A stretch of 64,000 bases of DNA from Pseudarthrobacter sp. C4D7 (lineage in GTDB: Bacteria > Actinomycetota > Actinomycetes > Actinomycetales > Micrococcaceae). The stretch lies in the NCBI RefSeq assembly GCF_013359725.1, contig NZ_JABFMW010000003.1, forward strand, positions 62,001 to 126,000. The letters run 5' to 3'. Positions 57,143 through 64,000 of the stretch are shown piece after piece. The notes under the pieces are model-generated. The model saw only the letters and a list, made by a program, of their open reading frames with translations, was not told the DNA's origin and did no database searches. Both the position numbers and the translations under genes were made by a program. Positions within the stretch are counted from its first letter, which is position 1; each line of letters starts with the position of its first letter.

Positions 57143-57943
57143 TCAGTTCCCCAGCCAGACCATGTTCCAGGTCCCGGCGGAAAGGGCTGCGACCAGGGCG
57201 GATCCGGCCACCACGATGCCGCCGGCCACCACCCCAAGGTCCAGCAGGGAGAAGGTGGATGCCCGGGCCCAGGTCCGCGGGCCGCCGCCAAAGCCCCTCG
57301 CCTCCATGGTTACGGCGAGCCTGGATGCACGTCGGATGGCCTGCACCAACAGGCCGAAGCTTTGGCCCAGCGTCGCTTTCACCCGCTGGCCCAGGCTGCC
57401 GCGGGAGCCCACGCCGCGGGCACGGCGGGCCATTCCGATGGTCTGCCATTCCTCGGCCATGAGTCCCACCAGGCGCATCGCGGCGAGGGTGCCCAGGACG
57501 AACCGGTGCGGCAGCCGCGCCTTCTGGGCGAGCGCATCGGCGAGGTCCGTGGGATCGGTGCAGCTCATCAGGAGCACCGCAGGGAGGGCGATCGCAAAGC
57601 CGCGCAGCATGAACCCGATGCCCAGCTGGAGGGATCCTTCGCTCATGGTCCAGATGCCGGCGTCGACCAGGATCCTGCCGCTGTCCGCCGCCAAAATGGA
57701 GGTGCTCCAGCCGCCGATCGCGGCCGCGAGGATCAGCGGCCACCCGCGCTGCCACAGCAGGGACAGGGTCAGGCCGGCAAGGGGGAACACCATAAGTTCG
57801 AAGACCAGGGCAACGGATGCCGAGACCCAGTCAATGGAGAGCGCCAGGACCGCGGTGATGAGCAAAACGGCCGCAAACTTGCTCAATGGGTTGGCGCGGG
57901 CCAGGATGGCGCGGTTGCCCCTGAGGGTGAGTTCCTGCCTCAT
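57143..57943 (-). CDS. Energy-coupling factor transporter transmembrane protein
   Basis: 266 residues with five to six helices. EcfT/CbiQ family; the two coupling motifs appear as ARRARGVGSRG (about 174-184) and MEARGFGGGPR (about 215-225), both with the Ala-Arg-Gly core that docks to the ATPases. The ATG overlaps the ATPase stop by 4 bp. Third gene of a ykoE-type ECF transporter (S component, fused ATPases, T component). Confidence 0.92.
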   Translation of the reverse strand: MRQELTLRGNRAILARANPLSKFAAVLLITAVLALSIDWVSASVALVFELMVFPLAGLTLSLLWQRGWPLILAAAIGGWSTSILAADSGRILVDAGIWTMSEGSLQLGIGFMLRGFAIALPAVLLMSCTDPTDLADALAQKARLPHRFVLGTLAAMRLVGLMAEEWQTIGMARRARGVGSRGSLGQRVKATLGQSFGLLVQAIRRASRLAVTMEARGFGGGPRTWARASTFSLLDLGVVAGGIVVAGSALVAALSAGTWNMVWLGN

Positions 57944-59487
57944 TGCGCCACCGCTTCCGCCGCTGCCATCCGCAGTTCGGCCCCGCCCAGGGCCTCCGTG
58001 AACTCGGCATCGTGGGTTACCGCAACCACGGCGGTGCCGGAATCGAGGAGCTCGGACAGGAAGGAGGCCAGTTCGGCCCAGGTGTTGGCGTCCTGCCCGA
58101 AGGTGGGCTCGTCCAGGATCAGCACTTGGGGGCTGGCGGCCAGGACAGTGGCAACGGACAGGCGCCGCTTTTCACCACCGGAGAGCGTATAGGGATTGGC
58201 GTCCACCAGCTGGGTGAGACGCAGCCGCTCCAGCAACTCCTCAACCCGGTCCTCGCCGTGCCCCAGGTGCCGGGGGCCAAACAGCAGCTCGTCCAGCACC
58301 TTGCCGGTAACGAACTGGTGCTCGGGCTCCTGGAACACCGTGCCCACCCGCGAAATCAGCTGCTCGGCTTTCCACTTGTACGGGTTGATGCCGGCGCCCC
58401 GGCTGAGGTCCAGCGTCGCGGAAACCGTTCCGGAAACCGGCTCCAGCAGCCCGGCGAGGGTCAGCGCGAACGTGGACTTTCCCGCGCCGTTGGCACCGGT
58501 AATGGCCAGGGCCTGCCCGGAGCGGACCTGGGCGGCGATGCCCTCCTGGACCGGAACTGGCGGGACCGTCCGGAAACCCTTCCGGCGGGGACGTTCCCGC
58601 GAGACACCCAGTTCTTCAGCAGCCAGCAGGAGGCTGCCCGCGCCGTGCGACGGGACGGCATCCCGGGAACGCGTGGCGGGCACGTACCCGGGCACCCACA
58701 CGCCCGCCGCGGCCAGCATGCTCTGCGCCTCCGTCAACACGCGGTCAGGCGGCCCGTCCAGGAGCACTGCAGGATCCGCGGCGGAGCCGGGCTGCAGGAC
58801 CACGATCCGGTCCACGAGGTCCTTCCACACGGACACCCGGTGCTCCACCACCACCAGCGTCGCCCCGGTTTTGTCTAGGGAGCGGGCTACGGCGTCGCGA
58901 ACCTCCAGCACGCCGTCCGGGTCCAGGTTGGCGGTGGGCTCGTCCAGCAGGATGAGTCCGGGACGCATTGCCAGGATGCCCGCCAGCGCCAGGCGCTGCT
59001 TTTGGCCGCCGGAGAGGGCCGACGTCGGGTGGTCCAGCGGGAGGTGGGCGAGCCCGACGTCGGCAAGTGCCTCGTGAACGCGCGGCCAGATGGCGTCGCG
59101 GGGCACCGCAAGGTTTTCGGCGCCGAAGGCGACGTCGTCCCCCACCCTGGACAGGACCACCTGGGTTTCCGGGTCCTGCTGCATGAGACCGGCGCGGCCG
59201 CGCCGTGCCCGGGGCGGGGCTCCGTCCACCAGCAGCGAACCGGACTCGTCCGCGTCGCCTGCCTCGCCGTCGTCGTTAATATCCCCCAGAACGCCGGCGA
59301 GCGCGTGCAGCAGCGTGGATTTTCCGGCCCCGGAAGGGCCCAGCAGGAGCACCCGCTCTCCCGGAGCGATGTCCAGGTCAAGGCTGTGGACTGCGGGCCT
59401 GGCCCTTCCGGCGTGCCGCCAGCCCCAGCCGCGGGCGGTGATGGCGGCAGGGCGGACCGTGCCGGGGGCGTCATGGGCTGGTTTCAT
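57940..59487 (-). CDS. ECF transporter fused ATPase (two ABC domains)
   Basis: 515 residues. Two ATP-binding cassettes in one chain. First: Walker A GPSGAGKST, signature LSGGQKQRLALAG and Walker B LILLDEPTAN. Second: GANGAGKST, LSGGEKRRLSVATVLA and LILDEPTFGQ. Fused pairs (YkoD type) are usual with YkoE. ATG 59487 overlaps the ykoE stop by one base (TGATG); the frame to 59667 lies within ykoE. Powers import of a thiamine precursor, as judged from the riboswitch. Confidence 0.94.
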   Translation of the reverse strand: MKPAHDAPGTVRPAAITARGWGWRHAGRARPAVHSLDLDIAPGERVLLLGPSGAGKSTLLHALAGVLGDINDDGEAGDADESGSLLVDGAPPRARRGRAGLMQQDPETQVVLSRVGDDVAFGAENLAVPRDAIWPRVHEALADVGLAHLPLDHPTSALSGGQKQRLALAGILAMRPGLILLDEPTANLDPDGVLEVRDAVARSLDKTGATLVVVEHRVSVWKDLVDRIVVLQPGSAADPAVLLDGPPDRVLTEAQSMLAAAGVWVPGYVPATRSRDAVPSHGAGSLLLAAEELGVSRERPRRKGFRTVPPVPVQEGIAAQVRSGQALAITGANGAGKSTFALTLAGLLEPVSGTVSATLDLSRGAGINPYKWKAEQLISRVGTVFQEPEHQFVTGKVLDELLFGPRHLGHGEDRVEELLERLRLTQLVDANPYTLSGGEKRRLSVATVLAASPQVLILDEPTFGQDANTWAELASFLSELLDSGTAVVAVTHDAEFTEALGGAELRMAAAEAVAQ

Positions 59488-60110
59488 CAGGAGAAGACTG
59501 GCTCCGTGGCTGCCTTGCGGGACGCGAAGGAGCTCAGCACGCCGGTGCGCGCCAGGCCACGGGTGGCAAGCCAGGACAGGCCGCCGGCAAGGATGGCGCC
59601 GGAAACGGTGGTGAGCACGATGTAGGCGAGCTTGTCCGAGCCGGAGTAGGCAATGTTCCAGCCCCACGGTGCAAACGAATCGTTCAGGCCGCAGAAGAAT
59701 CCTGCCGCGGCACCCGCCAGCAGGGCCACGGGCAGGTTGAACTTCCGGTACACGAAAATGGCAAAGATGATTTCCGCGCCCAGGCCCTGGATGAACCCGG
59801 AGAACAGCACCGAAGCGCCATACTGGGACCCCATGAGCAGCTCGCCGGTGGCGGCTACGGTCTCGCAGAACAGAGCGGCCCCCGGCTTGCGGATGATGAG
59901 CATTCCCAGCACGCCGGGAATCATCCAGCCGCCGGCGAGCAATCCGGTCAGGGGCGGGTAGGCGGCGTTCATGGGGGCGGACAGGGCGGCGGCGCCTTGG
60001 TCCCAGGCCCAGAAAATAACGCCGCCGGCGATGGCCACCAACGCGGCCACGACGATGTCCACGACGCGCCAGGACTTACTGGTGGTCTTCTTGATTGCTG
60101 CAGTACTCAT
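59487..60110 (-). CDS. ykoE: Thiamine-precursor ECF transporter, substrate-binding S component (YkoE)
   Basis: 207 residues with six helices, typical of YkoE (HMP or thiamine precursor uptake). Recognisable are FWAWDQGAAAL near 33 and MNAAYPPLTGLLAGGWMIPG, the YkoE segments. The SD AGGAGG (60121-60116) sits 5 nt before the ATG. It is the first gene of ykoE-fused ATPase-T component under a TPP riboswitch, so intracellular thiamine pyrophosphate should shut it off. The ligand (HMP, thiamine or other) is inferred. Confidence 0.93.
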   Translation of the reverse strand: MSTAAIKKTTSKSWRVVDIVVAALVAIAGGVIFWAWDQGAAALSAPMNAAYPPLTGLLAGGWMIPGVLGMLIIRKPGAALFCETVAATGELLMGSQYGASVLFSGFIQGLGAEIIFAIFVYRKFNLPVALLAGAAAGFFCGLNDSFAPWGWNIAYSGSDKLAYIVLTTVSGAILAGGLSWLATRGLARTGVLSSFASRKAATEPVFS

Positions 60111-60115
60111 GTGAT

Positions 60116-60135
60116 CCTCCTGGGGAAACAGGAGG
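60116..60135 (-). promoter_or_regulatory. Shine-Dalgarno sequestering hairpin of ykoE
   Basis: CCTCCTG pairs with CAGGAGG around a 6-nt loop and hides the AGGAGG ribosome site of ykoE. It lies between the TPP aptamer and the ATG and is a direct candidate for the switch's translational expression platform. Confidence 0.65.
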
Positions 60136-60188
60136 GGAAAGTGGACCCGGCCGGCGGCCTGTGGCCGTGGAACCGCGACACCTTGAGA

Positions 60189-60311
60189 ACTCGACTCCCT
60201 TGCGCCGGTACTAACCGGATCAGGTTCGAGGGTCTGCGGCTGTCCGCACTCTCAGCGCCCACCTGCGGTGCCCGGCATGGTGCCAGGATGTCCGACGGCG
60301 GCGCTCCCCTG
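60189..60311 (-). ncRNA. TPP riboswitch
   Basis: On the minus strand the conserved elements appear in order: GGGGAGCGC, GCGCTGAGAG, ACCCTCGAACCTGATC and GGTTAGTACCGGCGCAAGGG. These match the thi-box: the pyrimidine-binding CUGAGA and the pyrophosphate-binding ACCUGAUC..GGUUAGUACC helix are intact. It lies about 80 nt upstream of ykoE. The variable P3 region between 60240 and 60295 is long and GC-rich, as in actinobacteria. Confidence 0.97.
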
Positions 60312-60403
60312 TCGTTTGTAGTGTTGCTGATGGTTGGGTAACGCTTTTTATGCCCGCTTTGGGCGAGGTCAAGTTTACACCTGGCAGGGGTAGATTGAGG
60401 GTC

Positions 60404-60946
60404 ATGAGCGCCAATCCAGCTGATATGACCGGGTTCGATCCCGATTCGGTCAACGCCCAGCCGGAAGGTTCGCTGGAGGCGCTGATTGTCCGCGTCGAGG
60501 CGGAGGTCCGGGAGCTCCAGTTTCCCGGATTCTCGCTGGATGACGCATTGAATTTAGGGCTGCTCCTGGTTGAGCTGGGCAAGGAACGGGCACTGCCCAT
60601 AGCCATCGACATTTCCAAGGGCAGCCAGGTGCTGTTCCACGTCGCGCTGCCGGGCGCCACTCCGGAGAACGGGCACTGGATCCGCGCCAAGCAGCGCACT
60701 GCGGCCCGGTATGAGGCGCCCTCCCTTCTGGTGGGACTGCGTGGCCGGCTGGGCGGCGGCCGGATCGAGGACAACGCCTGGTTTGACCAGTCCCGCTATG
60801 CCGCGCACGGGGGCGCCTTTCCCATCAGCGTCACCGGCGTCGGCATGGTGGCTTCCGTGGCTGTATCAGGACTGCCGCAGCTGCAGGACCACAACCTGGT
60901 GGTCGAGGCGCTGCGGGACGTTTTGGGTTCGTCACTGTCGGATTAG
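60404..60946 (+). CDS. UPF0303 family protein (haem-degrading/HbpS-like fold)
   Basis: 180 residues. Members form an alpha/beta fold related to HbpS and are often annotated as haem-degrading; LGLLLVELGKERALPIAIDI (45-64) and FHVALPGATPENGHWIRAK are the conserved parts. No motif for a defined reaction. TAGATT (60391-60396) ends 7 nt before the ATG, so it is likely leaderless. Divergent from the TPP-controlled operon; the next genes encode a diiron protein and an iron-sulfur protein. Confidence 0.8.
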   Translation: MSANPADMTGFDPDSVNAQPEGSLEALIVRVEAEVRELQFPGFSLDDALNLGLLLVELGKERALPIAIDISKGSQVLFHVALPGATPENGHWIRAKQRTAARYEAPSLLVGLRGRLGGGRIEDNAWFDQSRYAAHGGAFPISVTGVGMVASVAVSGLPQLQDHNLVVEALRDVLGSSLSD

Positions 60947-60986
60947 GGGCCAGGTGCGGAATGCGCCAGGCAGCTTAGCTTTTATT

Positions 60987-61004
60987 TAGTAATCATGCTT
61001 ACTA
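60987..61004. promoter_or_regulatory. Candidate operator in front of the diiron protein gene
   Basis: Arms TAGTAA and TTACTA are perfectly complementary around a TCATGC centre, in the only AT-rich stretch (60973-61010) before the gene and about 87 bp from its start. Probably a binding site for a dimeric repressor; the regulator is not encoded nearby. Confidence 0.5.
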
Positions 61005-61090
61005 TGTTGTGGCCGGGGTACGACGAGGTCAGGGGACGGAAGCATCATCCGCGTCCGTGCCCGGAACCGGCGCCGCAACCAAGGAGCAGC

Positions 61091-62146
61091 ATGAGAATCC
61101 CGGACACCAGAGGCCCCATCAGCAGCGCACTCTTTGCCGCCCTGGCGAAGGCACCCGCCACGGCGAAGGCAGAGCTGGACCGCCTGCACCGGGTAGCGGC
61201 GGAGCGCGTGGCCGCGTCCGGAGACATCCTGACTGACGAAGACATTCAGTTGTCCCTCTTTTGCCTCTACGAACTGCATTACTCAGGACTGGACGGAGTC
61301 ACCGACAGCTGGGAGTGGGAACCGGAGCTGATCAGGGTCAGGCGCTTGATCGAGGAGCCCTTCGAGGACGCCCTCCGCGCAGCAGCACACCAGGCCGCCG
61401 GCGATGTCGAACTTCCCGCCGGGATTGCCATGACCAGCGACGCCGTAGCCGACGTCCTCTTCGGATTGGCCGCCGCGGATACCGGCCCCAGCGTCTCCCG
61501 CTTTGTCGCCCGGAAGGCAAGCCTCCAGCAGCTCAAGGAGTTCCTGGTCCACAAGTCCGTGTACCAGTTGAAGGAAGCGGACCCCCATACCTGGGCCATC
61601 CCGCGGCTCCAGGGCCGGGCGAAGGCGGCGCTGGTGGAGATCCAGGCGGACGAATACGGCGGCGGCCGGCCGGAGCGTATGCACAGCGCGCTGTTTGCCA
61701 GGACCATGCGCGGCCTGGGCCTGGACGACAGCTACGGCGCCTACGTCGACACCGTCCCGGCCATCTCCCTCGCATCCGTAAACCTCATGTCGTTGTGCGG
61801 GCTGAACCGGCGGCTCCGGGGTGCCATCGCCGGCCACCTGGCCATCTATGAGATGACGTCCTCCCAGCCCAACCGTTTCTACGGCAACGGCTTCCGCCGG
61901 CACGGTTTCGCCGCGGAGATCACCCACTACTTTGACGAGCATGTGGAGGCCGACGCCGTGCACGAACAGATTGCCGGGCGGGACCTTGCCGGTGGCCTGG
62001 TGGAAGCCGAGCCGAAACTCCTGGCAGACGTCCTTTTCGGTGCCACAGCAGTCATGGCCATCGACAGCCTCGTCTCTGCCCACCTCATGGCCTCCTGGGA
62101 GGCGGGGGAAACCTCGCTCCGGACCGCTGTGCCGGCGGCAGCGTGA
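61091..62146 (+). CDS. Haem-oxygenase-like diiron protein (iron-containing redox enzyme family)
   Basis: 351 residues. All-helical protein of the haem-oxygenase-like superfamily (Haem_oxygenas_2). Possible metal ligands stand in helices at Glu61/His63 (LYELHY), Glu150/His154, Glu183/Asp187 (VEIQADEYG) and His284/Glu287/His291 (DEHVEADAVH); which are real cannot be said. Related enzymes do oxygen-dependent N-oxidation, desaturation or fatty-acid cleavage. AAGGAG stands before ATG 61091; the frame to 60995 starts within the operator region. A CDGSH protein follows with a 4-bp overlap and could serve as electron donor. Confidence 0.82.
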   Translation: MRIPDTRGPISSALFAALAKAPATAKAELDRLHRVAAERVAASGDILTDEDIQLSLFCLYELHYSGLDGVTDSWEWEPELIRVRRLIEEPFEDALRAAAHQAAGDVELPAGIAMTSDAVADVLFGLAAADTGPSVSRFVARKASLQQLKEFLVHKSVYQLKEADPHTWAIPRLQGRAKAALVEIQADEYGGGRPERMHSALFARTMRGLGLDDSYGAYVDTVPAISLASVNLMSLCGLNRRLRGAIAGHLAIYEMTSSQPNRFYGNGFRRHGFAAEITHYFDEHVEADAVHEQIAGRDLAGGLVEAEPKLLADVLFGATAVMAIDSLVSAHLMASWEAGETSLRTAVPAAA

Positions 62147-62457
62147 CAGGCCGGTCCTTGGCCCGGCCGTCCGAGAAGCCGGGAGCGCCCATTGCTGCAG
62201 TGCAGGGAATCAACCCCGGGCACGACGGGACGGTACCCGCCGAAACCCAGGATTCCGCCGCGGGCTCCATCGTGGTGTGCCCCGACGGCCCCCTCATTGT
62301 CAGGGGTGACTTCGAGCTTGTGACACCCTCCGGAGACCCTGTCCCCAGGGAGCGGAGGACGGTTGCCTTGTGCCGGTGCGGGGCGTCCGCCATCAAGCCG
62401 TACTGCGACGGCACCCACAAGATGATCAGGTTCCGCACCGAGCCGCCCGCGGGTTAG
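62143..62457 (+). CDS. CDGSH iron-sulfur domain protein
   Basis: 104 residues. The C-terminal motif LCRCGASAIKPYCDGTHK gives the 3Cys-1His ligand set (Cys77, Cys79, Cys88, His92) of a CDGSH 2Fe-2S cluster. The N-terminal 40 residues are unconserved. The GTG start overlaps the diiron gene stop by 4 bp, so the two are translated together. A redox partner role is likely but inferred from the pairing. Confidence 0.93.
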   Translation: MTGRSLARPSEKPGAPIAAVQGINPGHDGTVPAETQDSAAGSIVVCPDGPLIVRGDFELVTPSGDPVPRERRTVALCRCGASAIKPYCDGTHKMIRFRTEPPAG

Positions 62458-62514
62458 TCCGGTGTAAGGCTAGGCTGGTGGCAGTCCGTTTTCCGCGCAC
62501 AAGGAGTACCCGTA

Positions 62515-62778
62515 ATGAACCTTCTCATCAAACTGCTCGGGACGGCCGTGAGCCTCGGAGCAGGCCTGGCCGGCACCAAGCTGGTCAACACCATCTGGGA
62601 AAAGACCACGGGACAGAAAGCGCCCACGGGCAAGAACGAGGACGTCCCCACCAGCCTGCGGTCGGCTTTGACGTTCGCGCTGATTTCGGCGTCCGTCAGC
62701 GCCATCATCCAGGTGCTCGCGAACCGCGGCACCCAGCGTGCCATCACCCGGTTCGCCAAGACGCAGGACATCGTCTAG
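62515..62778 (+). CDS. DUF4235 small membrane protein
   Basis: 87 residues. Two hydrophobic helices (about 3-25 and 50-68) separated by a charged segment ending GKNEDVPTSLRSALTFALISASVSA (written as one helix, 40-64), the DUF4235 layout found across actinobacteria. AAGGAG is 8 nt before the ATG. Function unknown. Convergent with mnhG; the gap is 16 bp. Confidence 0.85.
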   Translation: MNLLIKLLGTAVSLGAGLAGTKLVNTIWEKTTGQKAPTGKNEDVPTSLRSALTFALISASVSAIIQVLANRGTQRAITRFAKTQDIV

Positions 62779-62794
62779 CGTCGTGCCACAAGCG

Positions 62795-63199
62795 TTACCG
62801 GCCGTCGTCGGGACTGTCCTCCAGGGCAGCCTCGGCGGCGGCTTTTTGCACCACGGCTTCCAGCTCATCCGCGGTCAGGAGCTCCCGGTGCAGGTGCTTG
62901 GTGCGGTAGCCGGCCCGGCCCACCATGTGGGCGGACACGGGAACGGTGAGCAGCTGGAAGATCCACGCCACCACCAGCACCGGCCACACCCACCAGGTCC
63001 TCATCTGCAGCCCAATGGCGGCCAGCAGCAGGAACAGGCCCAGGACCTGGGGCTTCGTGGCGGCATGCATGCGGCTGAGCAGGTCGGGGAAGCGGAGCAG
63101 GCCGATCGCCGCGCCCAGGGACATGAGTGCACCCACCACCATGAACACGGCAGAGACAAGGTCGATCCAGGCGTCCGGCCCGGAGAAGTCAGGATTCAT
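62795..63199 (-). CDS. mnhG: Na+/H+ antiporter subunit G
   Basis: 134 residues with three helices. MnhG/MrpG: FMVVGALMSLGAAIGLLRFPDLLSRMHAATKP (19-50) is the family signature, and the C-terminal 40 residues are hydrophilic. Overlaps mnhF by 11 bp. Part of the multisubunit cation/proton antiporter, contributing to the membrane complex. Confidence 0.95.
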   Translation of the reverse strand: MNPDFSGPDAWIDLVSAVFMVVGALMSLGAAIGLLRFPDLLSRMHAATKPQVLGLFLLLAAIGLQMRTWWVWPVLVVAWIFQLLTVPVSAHMVGRAGYRTKHLHRELLTADELEAVVQKAAAEAALEDSPDDGR

Positions 63200-63467
63200 T
63201 CGGCTTCACCCTCCGGTCAGCCACGAACCGGGCCACGGTCACGGACCCGATGAACCCGATGATGGAGATGGCCACCACCAGCATCAGGTTGTTCAGGTGC
63301 CGGTTCACGGCCATGTCGATGCACAGCGCCCCGCCCAGGATGGCGAGCAGCACATCAGCGGCCAGCACCCGGTCCAGCAGCGACGGGCCACGGGCAATCC
63401 GGAGAATGGCGCCGGCGGCTGCCAGCGAGAAAATGACGGCCGTGACGGCCAGGACAACGTCCATCAT
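63189..63467 (-). CDS. mnhF: Na+/H+ antiporter subunit F
   Basis: 92 residues with three helices. MnhF/MrpF: RIARGPSLLDRVLAADVL (about 23-40) and the Gly-rich first helix are family traits. The ATG overlaps the mnhE stop by 4 bp. Works in the same complex as mnhE and mnhG; the remaining subunits (A-D) are expected beyond the window. Confidence 0.95.
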   Translation of the reverse strand: MMDVVLAVTAVIFSLAAAGAILRIARGPSLLDRVLAADVLLAILGGALCIDMAVNRHLNNLMLVVAISIIGFIGSVTVARFVADRRVKPNES

Positions 63468-64000
63468 GCGGTGGCCTCCGTTCGCACTTCTTCAAGTTCT
63501 TCGTGGCTGCCCATGATGCGGATCAGGCCGGCTTCAATGCTGCGGACTTCGGCCCGCAGGCCCTCCACGTCCTCCTTGGAGGTGATGTTGAGCGCGTGCA
63601 GGTACAGGGTGGAGGTGGAGCGGTCCACCTCCACCACCAAGGACCCGGGGATCAGGGAGATCACATGCCCGGTGGCGGTGACGATCAGGTCCTGATGGCT
63701 CCGGAGCCTTACCGCGACGACGGCGTTGGTCACCTTGGGGCCGCGGACGGTTGCCAGGTAGAGCACCTGGGCGCTGGCCACCACCACTTTGCCCACGAAG
63801 GCCAGGGCGAAAGGCACGGCGTACAGGATGTTGAAGCGGCCGCTGAGCTCCACCGGCGGCAGGTAGAAGAGCCGGGCCACGCCAACGGCCAGGAGGGCAC
63901 CGAACAGCAGGTTGCCGGGGCTGAAGTCCTGCCACAGGGCTCCCCAGACAATCACCAGCCAGACCAGGAGCGGCAGCTCCTGGTGCAGGGAAATCCGTCT
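63464..64000 (-). CDS. mnhE: Na+/H+ antiporter subunit E (5' end beyond window)
   Basis: At least 178 residues visible. The frame stays open from 63955 through to the window edge and reads SLHQELPLLVWLVIVWGAL, the normal MnhE N-terminal helix, so the GTG at 63955 is internal and the start lies beyond 64000. Later parts include ARLFYLPPVELSG, GKVVVASAQVLYLATVRGP and SLIPGSLVVEVD, all MnhE-typical. First visible gene of mnhE-F-G on the minus strand. Confidence 0.93.
   Translation of the reverse strand, partial: RRISLHQELPLLVWLVIVWGALWQDFSPGNLLFGALLAVGVARLFYLPPVELSGRFNILYAVPFALAFVGKVVVASAQVLYLATVRGPKVTNAVVAVRLRSHQDLIVTATGHVISLIPGSLVVEVDRSTSTLYLHALNITSKEDVEGLRAEVRSIEAGLIRIMGSHEELEEVRTEATA

Noticed and set aside
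63464..63955. mnhE starting at GTG 63955
   Set aside because: The frame stays open to the window edge and the additional residues form the expected first helix of MnhE.

Overview
The window is chromosomal DNA of a high-GC actinobacterium, most like Arthrobacter or Pseudarthrobacter (Micrococcaceae). The signs are a heterotetrameric sarcosine oxidase operon, an HspR/HAIR-controlled dnaK operon, a homoprotocatechuate dioxygenase whose metal ligands (H155, H214, E267) sit exactly where they do in the Arthrobacter globiformis enzyme MndD, an actinobacterial SAM-IV-type riboswitch, GTG/TTG starts, and many promoters whose -10 lies only 6-7 nt before the start codon. I saw no prophage, insertion sequence, CRISPR array, tRNA or rRNA. 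Almost all of the window is tightly packed genes with short intergenic regions. The genus assignment is inference.

Layout. 0.1-2.2 kb: AmiS/UreI channel and an APC permease. 2.4-11.3 kb (minus): glyA-soxB-soxD-soxA-soxG-sdaA-purU, which turns sarcosine through glycine and serine into pyruvate and recycles folate one-carbon units, with a divergent GntR regulator. 12.1-21.2 kb: a ROK repressor facing a sugar operon (binding protein, two permeases, GH13 alpha-glucosidase, ROK glucokinase, amylosucrase). 21.2-22.1 kb: pheA. 22.0-32.1 kb: (4-hydroxy)phenylacetate degradation through homoprotocatechuate, namely a phenol-hydroxylase-type flavoprotein facing an operon of a FAH-RraA fusion, a GntR regulator, hpaE, hpaD, hpaH, hpaI and a succinate-semialdehyde-type dehydrogenase. 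32.2-37.1 kb (minus): dnaK-grpE-dnaJ-hspR with two HAIR operators and a pair of large palindromic elements between grpE and dnaJ. 37.3-40.6 kb: a small acidic protein, and an MMPL exporter divergent from a MarR regulator across a perfect dyad. 40.7-49.3 kb: methyltransferase, LysE exporter, low-molecular-weight phosphatase, a P-loop kinase-PabB fusion, cardiolipin synthase, PabC-like aminotransferase, PPOX-fold protein, TetR regulator and a small orphan protein. 49.4-51.9 kb: a GH26-like/OpgC fusion. 52.1-54.1 kb: SAM riboswitch, DUF1737, rhodanese and metZ. 54.2-57.0 kb: YbdK-like ligase and an XRE-MurA fusion. 57.1-60.3 kb: ykoE-type thiamine-precursor ECF transporter under a TPP riboswitch. 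60.4-62.8 kb: UPF0303 protein, haem-oxygenase-like diiron protein with a CDGSH partner, DUF4235 protein. 62.8-64.0 kb: mnhG, mnhF and mnhE (mnhE cut by the window end).

The most unusual items are the paired inverted elements inside the grpE-dnaJ spacer, the XRE-MurA fusion with an apparent self-operator, the kinase-PabB fusion, the FAH-RraA fusion in the homoprotocatechuate operon, the OpgC protein with a catalytically degenerate GH26-like domain, and two riboswitches whose leaders can pair directly with the Shine-Dalgarno sequence of the gene they control.
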